From NCBI GenBank assembly GCA_003427395.1, contig BFEA01000597.1:310659-338156 (forward strand): a DNA stretch of 27,498 nt, in the 5' to 3' direction. Shown here piece after piece: positions 18,500-27,498 of the stretch. The DNA comes from Chara braunii. Taxonomy: Eukaryota > Streptophyta > Charophyceae > Charales > Characeae. Position numbers and translations under genes: made by a program. Each line of letters opens with the position of its first letter. Within the stretch, counting starts at the first letter, position 1. The notes beneath the pieces were generated by a model. It had not been told where the DNA came from, did no database searches, and was given only the letters and a program-made list of their open reading frames with translations.

Positions 18500-18810
18500 T
18501 GTGGTGGACCCACCAGGTGTGGTGCTCCGCCTGGGATAGAGATGGAGATGGAGGAAGAAGAGGGGGAGCGAGATGGCACAGCACAGCTCCCACGCTAGAC
18601 TCCAATGCACGTACTCCAAACTGTGCGAATGTAGAATGATCCAGAAAACAGACAACAGTTGGGGTATACCCCAGCGGACTGACTGGACTGGACTGGACTG
18701 GCTGGTAACGACAGAGGTACCGGTCTGGACAGGACTACCCTGAATACAACACAGGCCTGTGAGAACAGGCCAAGGGGCTGGTCTCACAGGCCAACCAGAG
18801 GTCCGCTGCA
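18500..18810 (-). mobile_element. LTR C (5' LTR)
   Basis: 311 bp, TGTGG...GCTGCA on the plus strand. It shares with LTR A, against B, the GTGCTCCGC block, GCTAGACTCC, ATGATCC-GAAAAC and the longer GGACT run. The inner palindrome has one change (TTGGGGTATACCCCAG). Right flank is GTGCT. Confidence 0.85.
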
Positions 18811-18815
18811 GTGCT
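18811..18815. repeat. Right target-site duplication GTGCT
   Basis: Abuts LTR C and equals the bases left of LTR A. Confidence 0.75.
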
Positions 18816-19165
18816 CGTTCATTTGAAGAACGGGCTGCGGAAACGATGCCTGTACGGGGCGCCGTTTGTGTCCGGGTACAGGTGCACAGGGCAAAGGAAA
18901 AGTAAGACCAAGTTCAGCTTGACTCCAGTTCGACTATGTGAAATGACACAGTGTGGGAGGCCGCTCGTTTCGAAGAACGAGCTTCCCCTCACAGGGAGGA
19001 AATGAAGGGGGGGAGATGGGAAAAAAAAAAAAAAAAAAAAAAACAGAACGTCGCGAATCTAATCGCGACGCAGGGCCTAATGCAGGGGTAGAAGCATCTA
19101 GACTTTGAGTTGACAGGAGATTGTTGAACCAGTCTGCTCTACTTGGCTCTATACAACCATTTAAG
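18816..19165. other. Non-coding flank with hairpins and poly(A)
   Basis: No gene recognised. GCTCGTT-TCGAAG-AACGAGC (18963-18982), a related weaker hairpin at about 18815-18831, a run of 23 A from about 19020, and GTCGCG/CGCGAC near 19050-19068. Confidence 0.5.
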
Positions 19166-19168
19166 GCT

Positions 19169-19420
19169 GCATCTAGCCGGGGGTAGCGGCTAGATGCATT
19201 ACCAAGGCCTGAAACTTGGCTCCCCTAGGGGAACATCAAGTTTCTCAACCCTTGATCGCGTTTGAGATCAAGGGTCAGGCCTCACTCCGAATTTTGGCTG
19301 GGGGCAAAGTAGCTGCCCTCAGCCTTATGCCATATAAAACAGCCAGCAGCCAGCCAGCCAGCATTCATTTGTGGCTGGTGCTGCTACGTGTAGCATTTCG
19401 CTTGGGTGAATGCTGGCTGG
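19169..19420. repeat. Cluster of strong stem-loops
   Basis: In 250 bases: GCATCTAGCC/GGCTAGATGC (19169-19197), GAAACTTG/CAAGTTTC (19211-19244) enclosing the palindrome TCCCCTAGGGGA, ACCCTTGATC/GATCAAGGGT (19248-19275), GGCTGGGGGCA/TGCCCTCAGCC with one mismatch (about 19298-19326), and a 14-bp perfect pair CCAGCCAGCATTCA/TGAATGCTGGCTGG (19354-19420) enclosing TGCTAC-GT-GTAGCA. CATATAAAA lies near 19331. Overlapping ORFs look non-coding. Confidence 0.65.
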
Positions 19421-19639
19421 TGGAGGAGCTGCTGGTGGAGTGGGAAGGAGCTGAGTGGAGGTCTGCAAGAGAGAGGGGAGGACTGCTGAAGGTGGCCATA
19501 GCAGTGAAACACAACCATAGTCGCCATCTCAACGAGGGGAAGAGAGAGAAGAGTTGGAGGTTTGCAGAGAGCGCGGAAGTGAGGGTAGCCATAGCTGTCG
19601 CTATACTTGGTGAAACGCAAGGGGGGGTGCTGTCCGCTC

Positions 19640-19875
19640 GGCACGACAACGGAGGCACTTTTTGGCGGAGGCGCGGAAGCGTTGCCCATTTTTTGCGGCG
19701 ACGGCAGCCGATTGTGGTGAGGTGCAGAGGGGAAGTGCTGCCCATTTTGTGCGGCGGCAGCAGTGTATTTTAGGTGGTGGCGCGGAATCGCTGCCCGTTT
19801 TGCACGGCGGCAGCAGTGTATTTTGGATGGTGGCGCGAAAGCGCTGCCCGTTTTTTGCGGCGACGAGGCATTGAC
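19640..19875. repeat. GC-rich minisatellite, about 53-bp period
   Basis: CGGCGGCAGCAGTGTATTTT recurs at 19752 and 19805, with further diverged units carrying GGCGCG-AA-CG-TGCCC-TTTT around 19670-19860. The plus-strand frame through it has no recognisable domain and is probably an accident of the repeat. Confidence 0.6.
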
Positions 19876-20515
19876 ACAGGGGAAGTGTCGTCAAAGTGGC
19901 GGCATGTTTTTTTTTTCGAGTTAGTACTGGCATTATGCTGTCCGCATAGCTCGGCGGCAACACGTTGACGCTGGTGATGGTGTCGCAGTGACGCTAGTGG
20001 TGGTTGATGGCAGCATTGACAGCAATGGTGCGTGAGACTGCCCGGATTGTCTTGACTGTGAGGGACATTTTGTGGCAGCGAGTTCTGGTATTGACGGCAA
20101 CGGCGTGATGGTGCCGTTGGTGTGACGGCGACGCTGAGACACTGTTAGACTGTTGGGAAGTGATTGTATGTTGAGGAGGTATTGTGGCAGGCGGTCGTCA
20201 CAAGGGAGTGGTGTGGATCACTTTGCGGACGGCTCGTTGTGATAGTTTTTCTCATATGAAGACGAGAGTTCATACGGTTTTCTTGAGTGAGCCGTACATC
20301 AACTTCACTCAAGGTCAGTTAGTTTGACTCAGAACCCTTCACACCTGTGTGAAGAGGAAGTTGTGTTTTGTTTGCATGTGTGAATGGGAGTCTGACATGA
20401 GTTTGGGATTGTATTGTCTTCTTTTGAACTTGTTGTGTCTTGATGTTCAGGTAGGTAGAAGGATGCCTGATAAAGAGGACCCTATCCATGTTAATGGAAG
20501 TGAATAGAAGGATGG
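19876..20515. other. Non-coding DNA with hairpins
   Basis: No gene seen. CTTGAGTGA/TCACTCAAG (20282-20313) and CTTCACAC-CT-GTGTGAAG (20337-20354) are perfect. GACGG/GGTG-rich imperfect repeats at 19960-20140. Confidence 0.5.
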
Positions 20516-20797
20516 TTATTTTCTATTTCTCGCTTGCATGCATGTTGAAGGGAAGGACAACCAGTAGATGACACGAAGGAATTTGGTCACACAAAGAAGA
20601 AGAAACCAATCGGACATAGATTTTTTTTCTGAGGTTACCCGTTTTTCCTCGAATGACCTTCCCTGTCTATGCTCGTCTCTCTGAATGATTTTCTCTTTTG
20701 TGATCTTTTTTTTTCCGTCTAAGTTACCCTTGACGTCAGGCGACAGGGGATCGATTTGCCTGCCGTGATAGACATTTTTCCCTTTCCTAGGAGGCAT
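20516..20797 (-). CDS. Short lysine-rich ORF, unrecognised
   Basis: 93 residues starting MPPRKGKNVYHGRQ. The first 65 residues are strongly charged and rich in Lys, Glu and Arg; the last 25 are hydrophobic and Cys-containing. No domain is recognised. The A-rich DNA could produce this by chance, and no neighbour or signal supports expression. It may be a remnant of a repeat ORF. Confidence 0.15.
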   Translation of the reverse strand: MPPRKGKNVYHGRQIDPLSPDVKGNLDGKKKITKEKIIQRDEHRQGRSFEEKRVTSEKKSMSDWFLLLCVTKFLRVIYWLSFPSTCMQARNRK

Positions 20798-22147
20798 CTG
20801 AGGGGGGGTTCGTTGCCTTAGGGGCCGACCCTGCTATCGACTTGGACTGGACCGCTTATGCGAGGAGATACCATGCTGTTGTGGTGGAGCCAACCCGACT
20901 TTTGAGATCCGAGGTTCGCTCGGGCGAGGATGAGGGGTGTCCCAGACCACCTCCTAGGGAAAGGACATGCGCCTATTCACGGAAGGGCCTTAAGTTTCTT
21001 GACGCCTCGCGTTAAGGGGAGATGCCATACCGTACCCCTCTAGTGGCCGTTTTAGGAGCCGCTAACGTATGGGGAATTGGCGCCAAAAGAAGCCCAGTTC
21101 GTGTAATTACTAGTCTTGGATGGAGTGCGAGTAGGCACTACCTTCGCAGGTAGGTCTGCACCATAAGAAGTGCAAACCTGGGGAAGTTGAGATGGGTTGA
21201 TAGGAAGTAGCGACTAAAGCAATGCTTTGAAGATTCTTATGTTGAAGGCGGGTAACCAATGCATCCGTTGTCTAAATGGGCTGCTAATTTGAATAGTGGT
21301 CGTCGGATTACTTGTAGATGTCATTCACACCAAAGTTAGAAAGATAGTGAAGTCACCATTCAAGCCAATGTACCTAGCTCTACTTGAGAATTAGGAGTTG
21401 TCTGTGTTTCTTTTCTAGCAGTCAGTATGGGGCGGAATGAAAGAACTTGGCAACGCATCTCATCAAGTCGAGAAGTTGTGTTAGCCCAGCCATTTGGCAG
21501 GCAGAATGGAGATATTTTGGTTAGACGCCATTTGAGCGTCACTATGCATGTTAATCATGCTTTTATCTTTTTGTTGATAAGTGATGTTTGAAGACGAACT
21601 CATGTTAGCTCGTCGTTGGATGGCAAGTCAAGTTGGCCTATGTTGACTCGTTCTGAATAGGTGGTATGCGTGTTGGATTGTAATATAGATGAATCGATTT
21701 CAGAAGGTAAGTCAACTTACGTTGTTGTGAGTCTTCTTCATTTGAAAGTGTTTTGTCTGAGTAACTCTTGATTGTCTTTGAAAGAAGGGAGTAGAATTGA
21801 TTGAGATTTTCTTACGCTTGGGTTATCATGTCCCGGTGGATCAGCACTCTAGGGACGAACGACGCTCGGGTCTGCTTTGGCGTTCAACCGCCCGTACCTA
21901 TGCGACAGCGAACGAGCAAACGCCTCGGCCGGCCTACCTTTGCAATTGCATCATAAAAGCCTTCGCACCTTGGCTGGTCGCTCGGTAGGGATACGCACCT
22001 AAGGGTGCCCTGCGAGAACCTATTTTGTCGTAGGGGACCGCAAGATGTACGGTTGGCGCACTTGGCCGGAGCGGCGAAGGGTCGGTCCGGGTTACCGTGT
22101 CGTCCCCAAGTTGTCTCTGAAAAGTTAAAAGCCTAAGTTTCTCCTGC
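20798..22147. other. No clear gene
   Basis: No recognisable protein. On the plus strand a 68-codon open stretch (20791-20997) follows a splice-acceptor-like TTTTTCCCTTTCCTAG. Small hairpins include GACGC/GCGTC near 21523-21539 and GTAAGT-CA-ACTTAC near 21706-21720. Confidence 0.4.
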
Positions 22148-22978
22148 GTGATGCGACCGGGAGGGTCCTCGCTCACACGCGGGCCGATGTGCTCGACAAC
22201 GCTCCCTCCACCGGACGACTCCCAGGCGTCGCAAACGCCTCCCACTGCCTCATGCTCCTCTACCCTTCTTCCAAACCCATCCACTATCACCTTCTTTGAT
22301 GTAGTTGAGGAACAAGCTCGACACGATCGGCTTGTCCGCTTAGGCAATGAACAACGTCGCCTCAACACCATCATCTCCACCGCCAACTCATCTCATTTCC
22401 ACCTCAAATACATCGCCACCACCCTTGGTGCGTCTAGAACTAAGTTTCGGGCCCTCCTCGACATTGGAGCCACCGGTAACTTCATCACCGACACGTGCGT
22501 CAGCAAAGTCGGTCTTACCTTTACCGGTTATGGCTCCCCGATCAAGATTCGCCTAGGGGACAAAGACACCATCGTCGTAGTAGAGCGCACGGTTCCCGAG
22601 ACCACCATGACCGTCGGAACCCTCCGCAGTCAAGTCTCGTTTGATGTCATGCACTTGATGTGCAACATCGTCTTAGGAACCCCGTAGCTGGACCGCTACA
22701 TGCCATACACATTCCACCCCAACTTCCTTCGCCTCACCAACCCCCCCGACACAACCATTGACATCCCCTATCTCCCATATCCGACCTCCCTAGGCTCCGT
22801 CACCCCTCACCAATTCCTCCACATGGCTCGCCTAAACCCCGACTCCGCCTACTACTGTCTTGTCCTTAATGGCGAAAGTCCCGAGGACTTACTCCCGACG
22901 GACAAACCCGATCAACCCCCCCCCTCCAACCCCGCTATCACCTCAGTCCTCGACGAGTTCAAGGACGTCTTTCCTTAG
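22148..22978 (+). pseudogene. Chromovirus aspartic protease and linker, gag missing
   Basis: Start of a plus-strand pol. The first 80 residues are a Pro/Ser/Thr linker and a charged helix (DVVEEQARHDRLVRLGNEQRR). The protease follows: KFRALLDIGATGNFITD at about residues 99-115, with Asp105-Ile-Gly where D-S/T-G is usual. It continues through IVLGTP to an in-frame TAG at 22685 where the family has Trp (TP-W-L). The frame reopens (LDRYMPYTFHPNFLRL) through a Pro-rich linker and DEFKDVFP, the usual lead into RT, to a second TAG at 22976. No gag precedes it in this orientation, so the element is 5'-truncated here. Confidence 0.8.
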
Positions 22979-24436
22979 TACTTACCCGTCGGACTACCTC
23001 CGGATCGTGGCGTATCCCATACCATTGATTTGGAACCCGGACATTCTCCACCTTGCCGCCCTCCACACCAACTCTCTGTCCCCGAAGCCGAAGAAATGAA
23101 GCGGCAACTCAGTGAACTCCTTGAAAAAGGGTTAATTAAGCCAAGTTCATCCCCCTTCGGAACCAGATGCCTTTTCGTCAAGAAAGGTGGAACTTCGGAA
23201 CTCCGCATGTGCACAGACTACCGCGCCTTGAACCGGATCACGATAAAAAAACAAGTACCCCCTACCTCAGATTTCCGAGCGCCTTGATCGTCTCCGTGGA
23301 GCCAAGTACTTTACCAAGATCGGTCTTCGCAATGGCTTCCACCAGATCCGTATCCGCGAGGACACCCACAAGACCGCCTTCCGCTCTCGGTTCGGGCACA
23401 TCGAGTTCCTCATAAGACCATTCGGAGTCACCAATGCCCACGCCACCTTCCAATCTACAATGAACCACGTCTTCCGCAACCTCCTCGAAGTTTGCGTCGT
23501 CGTCTACCTTGATGACATCCTTGTCTTCAGCCCCACCTTCGAGTCCCACCTTCAACACCTCCGCAAAGTTCTCTCGATCCTCCGAGAACAAAAATTTTAC
23601 GCCAAGCTCAGCAAATGTATGTTTGCCGCTTCGAGCATCGAATACCTCTCCGCTAAAGGCATCCGTATGGACCCCTCGAAGGTCACAACCCTCGTTGAGT
23701 ACCGCCCGCCCAAGAGCCTTCTCCAACTCCGTTCCTTCCTCGACCTTGCCAACTATTACCGCCCGTTCATTCGCAACTTTGTCGAGATCTCTTACCCTCT
23801 CCACGAACTCACCCGCAAGGACGATCCCTTCCATTGGAACGATCCCCACCAACACGCTTACAACTTACTCAAGCAAACCATCACCACAGCCCCTGTCCTC
23901 AAGATCGCCGACCGCACTCGCCATTTCTATGGCACCACTGACACCTCCGACTTCGCCATTGGAGCCGTACTGTCCCAACATTTCCCCCGCGACACCGTCG
24001 AGACTCCATCAAGGACTCACCCACTCACCCCGAGGCTCCACCTGGCGAATACCCCATCGCCTTCGCAAGCAAGAAGCTCCTCCCCGTGGAGATGAATTAC
24101 CCCTCCAACGAGAAGGAACTCCTCGCCGTGATTCACGCGCTCGCAGTCTGGCGCCCGTACCTCGACGGGCAATACTTCACCATCCGCACTGACAACACCA
24201 TCGTCTCCTCCATCCTCTCCAAGAAAGATATCACTCCACGCCAAGCCCGCTTACTAGACTTCCTTGCCCAGTTCACATTCACCATTTGCCATACCCCCGA
24301 CAAAAGCAACCGCGTTGTGGATGCCCTCTCTCAACGACCCGACCACAAGCCCCCCGAGAAAGTCTACACCGCCATGACTCATATCCAACTCCTTCCATCA
24401 TTTCATCATCGATACACCCAAGGTTATCTCGCCTGA
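22979..24436 (+). pseudogene. Chromovirus reverse transcriptase and RNase H, two frameshifts
   Basis: Continues the protease frame: SVPEAEEMKRQLSELLEKG, LIKPSSSPFGTRCLFVKK, LRMCTDYRALNRITIKK. One extra base near 23256 shifts the rest: LPQISERLDRLRGAKYFTKI (Asp replaced by Gly just after, in KIGLRNG), FRSRFGHIEFLIRPFGVTN, and the catalytic box YLDD intact at 23505-23516. Then the RT connection (LRSFLDLANYYRPFIRNF) and RNase H start (GTTDTSDFAIGAVLSQ). A second shift near 24005 returns to the first frame: AFASKKLLPVEMNYPSNEKE, LAVWRPYLDG, FTIRTDN and TPDKSNRVVDALSQRPD, which supply the remaining acidic residues. Ends at a TGA at 24434. Confidence 0.9.
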
Positions 24437-25885
24437 TCAGACTTCGCCACCATTTAAAACAAGCTTCGTGATCTTTACCCAGTTCCCGACTGCTCCCTCC
24501 ACAACAACCTCCTCTACACCGATACCAAAGGCACTCGCCGACTTTGCATCCCCGACGCACGAGGCCTCCGTACTCAGCTCTTGGCCTAGCACCACGACGC
24601 CGAGGCCGCAGGACATCTCGGTTTCCAAAAAACCTTCGACACCATCTCTCGCTACTACTGGCCTTCCCTACTCGCCGACATGAAGGCATACATTCGCTCA
24701 TGCCCCACGTGCCAAACCGTTAATCCCTCGAACCAGGCCAAACCCGGCAAGCTCCAATCATTGCCCATCCCTACTCACCGTTGGCAGTCCATCTCCATGG
24801 ACTTCGTGTGCAGTCTTCCCACGACCGACCACGGGCATGATTGCATCTACGTCATTGTCTGTCGCTTGACCAAACGTGCCCACTTCATGCCTTGCACGAC
24901 CTCGCACAGTGCCAAAGACGTCGCCACACTCTTCTTCGACCACGTTGCTCGCCATCACGGCCTCCCCGAGAACATCATCAGTGACCGTGATCCTCGCTTT
25001 CTCTCAAAATTCTGGAAACATCTCTTCACGGCCTACGGAACCAGGCTCAAGTATAGCACTGCATTCCATGCACAGACCGATGGACAAACAGAGAAGATGA
25101 ACGATACTCTCCAAAGAATCCTGCAGAAGTATTGTCATCGTCGTCAACACGATTGAGATCAGTTGCTCACAGCCGTCGAGATTGCCTACAACAACACCGT
25201 TTGCCCTACCACCGGCATATCTCCATTCTACCTCGACCTTGGCTACCACCCTCGCTTGCCCTCCGACTTCTTGGTTCCTTCGCAGCTTAACCCATCCACC
25301 CCCTGCCCCTCTCTCAATGAATGGGTAGCAACAATGAACAGACTCCTAAGAAAAGCCTCCGAAGCCATTGAACGAACCCAAGAACAACAAGCCAACAAGA
25401 CTAACAAACATAGACGTGACATGTCATTCAAAGTAGGGGACAAAGTCTGGCTCTCCGCCAAACGCTTTGAACCCGAACACGGCTTGTCCAAGAAACTCTC
25501 CAACAAATGGCTTGGTCCCTTCCCCATCATTGAACAAACCTCCCCCGTCAACTACGAACTCCAACTTTGCCCTTACATGAGTCGTGTCCACCCAATCTTC
25601 CATGTCGGGTACCTAAAAGAATACCATGAATCCCCGCCCCAGTTCGCCGACCGCCCATATCCTAGACCTCCACCAATCATGCTACACACAGGCCCTGAAT
25701 TCGTTGTCAAAACCGTCATCGGCCGGCGAACCACTCAGGTATCTGATCATGCGGAACCAATCACTGAATACAAAGTGAAATGGACCGGATACCCCAACGA
25801 AGAATCTACATGGGAACCTCTCTATAATCTTAAGAACGCCATGAAACTAGTCCGCGCCTATGATCGTGCTAAGCCTATGTCCTAG
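24437..25885 (+). pseudogene. Chromovirus integrase with chromodomain, in-frame stops
   Basis: Same frame as the RNase H tail, with stops at 24455, 24587 and 25154. H2C2 zinc region: HHDAEAAGHLG ... SCPTCQTVN. Catalytic core with all three acidic residues: ISMDFVCSLP, IISDRDPRFLSKFW, HAQTDGQTEKMN. The stop at 25154 replaces the usual Trp (HD then DQLL). From 25163 the frame is open for 240 residues: VEIAYNNTV, FYLDLGYHPRLP, FKVGDKVWLSAK, the GPF module KWLGPFPIIE, HPIFHVGYLKEY, and an intact chromodomain (25697-25861) EFVVKTVIGRR ... YKVKWTGYPNEESTWEP. Ends at 25885. Once stops are ignored it is close to full length, so decay is moderate. Confidence 0.9.
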
Positions 25886-26865
25886 ATACCTATATAACTA
25901 TGGCATAAACCCTGCTACAACCTCACAACCCCGCTCTACTTACACCCTTGAACCCAGTCCACCCTCCCCTTGACCCTCATTCCTTATGTCTGATCTGCCC
26001 CTGCCCTCGACTAACCTTGTCTCATCTGTCCTCTCCACTACCTTGTCTCTCTTGTCCAATGCTTGTGAACTTGCGTGACGCCGGCGATAAAGGATCTAAT
26101 GGCAAGCGCACGAGGACGATGGCCTGCTGACTCACTGTTCTTGGAGATTATGCAGCTGGTTTGGCCACCATGTTGTTCCATCGGCCGGCATCCCGACTCG
26201 TTGACTTACTGGAGCAGCAACTTGCGACATGGATACTTGCAACGTGCTTCCAGATCAGACCTCATTGCAGTTCACGTACCGGACGCTCCCTAGCACTTGC
26301 ACTTTGGACATGTGGACTATTGCTACGCTTCTTGGACTTCTACCTGTCGCAGCCGCTGAAGACCGCTTCCACCACCTACTCCAAAGACCTGATCAAAGAC
26401 CGCTGCAGACCCTTTTTCAAGACAGTAGGACACTTTGTTCCTACATACGATTCTGCTTTCGACTCCTTCGGACACACCAGCTGTTACGGACTCCGCTAGG
26501 GCTCGATCACTGGTCTATCTTTTTGCTGTTCCTGCTGCATCTCGTTTTCGGCCTGGCACCCTTTTTCCAAACCCCTTCTTTGGTATCGTAGGATTTTGGA
26601 CAACTGGCGCCATGCTGCAATTCGGGCGGCACTTTCAAATACCGCATTTTTCAGTTCTGCCCTCAGGGCCTTTGCAGAAATGCCCCTGGTACCGTACGTG
26701 TGACGGGTACTTATACCGGCTCCCCGTACGGTACGGGAACCAGTCTGACAGCAATTTTCAGCTGTTGTGCTCGTACTAAGTGTGACTTGCTCCTGTTTCG
26801 GCATTTGGAATCCAAGACTTCGACTTTGTGTCTTTGCCACTGTGTCTGCGTCTGACCCTCGGTCG
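25886..26865. other. Non-coding DNA downstream of pol; 3' LTR not identified
   Basis: Expected site of the 3' UTR and 3' LTR of the plus-strand element, but no polypurine tract or partner LTR can be recognised. Overlapping short ORFs at 26161-26779 have no domain. Strong hairpin GTACCGTACG (26689-26698) / CGTACGGTAC (26725-26734). Confidence 0.45.
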
Positions 26866-26869
26866 TGTC

Positions 26870-26925
26870 GACTGAGTGAGTGTGTGTGTGTGCTCTCACT
26901 CTCTCCCTCTCTCTCTCCTCCCCCT
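26870..26925. repeat. GT/GA and CT microsatellite
   Basis: GAGTGAGTGTGTGTGTGTG followed by CTCTCACTCTCTCCCTCTCTC. Confidence 0.8.
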
Positions 26926-27019
26926 CGGTGCTTCCCGTTTTCCCTCAGCCTCGCACTCGTCACACTGGTATCGGTGCGGTTCGCACCCGCCCGACCCACC
27001 CTGCTTCGTCGTCACCATC

Positions 27020-27225
27020 TGGCGATCATCAGCATCATCGTCGTGATCGTCGTCGTAGTGCCACGTCATCGTCATGATCATCGTCGTCGTGCCACGTCAT
27101 CATCGTCATCGTCATGATCGTCGTCGTCATACCACATCATCATTGTCACCGTTGTGATCGTCGTCGTCGTGCCCGTCGTCCTTGTCGCCACTCCGTGCCA
27201 TCCTTGTCATGATCGTTGCTACCTC
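27020..27225. repeat. CGTCAT-rich minisatellite
   Basis: Imperfect units of about 30-45 bp of the form GTGCCACGTCATC ... TCATGATCGTCGTCGTC, at least four, decaying rightwards. CCACGTCA occurs exactly at 27061 and 27092. Confidence 0.7.
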
Positions 27226-27239
27226 CGCGCAGATAAGTA

Positions 27240-27498
27240 ATCGATGACAATTTTCTTTTTTATTTTTTTTTATTTTCTTCTTTTTCTTCTTCTTTCTCTT
27301 CGTTCTTTTCTTCTTCTTCTTCTTCTTCTTCTTCTTCTTCTTCTCCTTACATTCCTCTTCTTCTTTCCTTCTCCCCCCCGACCCCCGACGATCTTTCCCC
27401 GGCCCGACCCCAATCTCCCCGTTCCTTTCCCCCCCGGCTTTCCGCTAGTTCCCCCCCGCGCGTTTCCCCTTCCCCGCGCGATTCTTCCTCCCCCCTCC
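27240..27498. repeat. TTC microsatellite and C-rich end
   Basis: Pyrimidine tract with (TTC)n around 27308-27345, then CCCC-rich low-complexity sequence to the window end. No gene. Confidence 0.8.

Larger units (their letters stand above)
8129..18810 (-). mobile_element. Three-LTR Ty3/gypsy chromovirus (composite element)
   Basis: A minus-strand LTR retrotransposon of 10,682 bp. The outer LTRs, A (8129-8426) and C (18500-18810), are flanked by the same five bases, GTGCT (8124-8128 and 18811-18815), the length usual for Ty3 integration. A third LTR, B (16945-17243), is internal. Sense order: LTR C, PBS, leader, LTR B, PBS, second leader, gag, protease, RT, RNase H, integrase, chromodomain, LTR A. 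LTRs A and C share variants that B lacks, which supports A and C as the true termini. Coding parts are decayed, so it is not autonomous. No strong polypurine tract is visible before LTR A. Confidence 0.8.

Noticed and set aside
19216-19773. 185-codon plus-strand ORF without ATG start
   Set aside because: Runs through hairpins and minisatellite units, has no domain, and looks like an accident of GC-rich repeats.
21934-22386. 150-codon minus-strand ORF
   Set aside because: No recognisable motif and antisense to the start of the plus-strand pol.
26161-26779. Overlapping 110-120 codon ORFs downstream of the plus-strand pol
   Set aside because: Three overlapping frames all open, none with a motif; typical of chance in this composition.

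Overview
The window looks like repeat-rich nuclear DNA of a plant-lineage eukaryote. It has no bacterial-style operons, no rRNA and no confidently intact host gene. It holds plant-type Ty3/gypsy retrotransposons with chromodomains (chromoviruses), primer-binding sites complementary to the 3' end of initiator tRNA-Met, long A- and T-rich low-complexity DNA, and many perfect hairpins. This resembles charophyte algae such as Chara, but the species is an inference and nothing in the window proves it.

Layout. At 1-~2.9 kb lies the 5' part of a minus-strand LTR element: gag runs off the left edge, with leader, PBS and LTR-like DNA to its right. At 3.0-3.85 kb is AT-rich DNA with a small MITE-like insertion. 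At 3.89-5.7 kb is a broken plus-strand gag with no pol. At 6.08-7.58 kb is a head-to-tail array of three 464-bp units, each with tRNA-like Pol III boxes, ending in poly(A). At 8.13-18.81 kb is a minus-strand chromovirus bounded by the 5-bp direct repeat GTGCT. It carries three LTRs instead of two: A at its 3' end, B internal, and C at its 5' end. Order in its own sense: LTR C, PBS, leader, LTR B, PBS, leader, gag, protease, RT, RNase H, integrase, chromodomain, LTR A. The coding part is decayed by frameshifts, stops, an internal deletion and a small insertion, and a 598-base assembly gap lies in gag. At 18.8-22.1 kb is non-coding DNA with dense hairpins and minisatellites. At 22.15-25.89 kb is a plus-strand, gag-less chromovirus pol that is quite well preserved but carries stops and two frameshifts. 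At 25.9-27.5 kb are non-coding DNA, a CGTCAT-rich minisatellite, a TTC microsatellite and a C-rich end.

How the parts relate. The orphan plus-strand gag (left) and gag-less plus-strand pol (right) are complementary and could be halves of one old element split by later insertions; this is unproven. The most notable structures are the three-LTR composite element, a hairpin motif repeated seven times in its two leaders, and the 464-bp Pol III-like tandem array.
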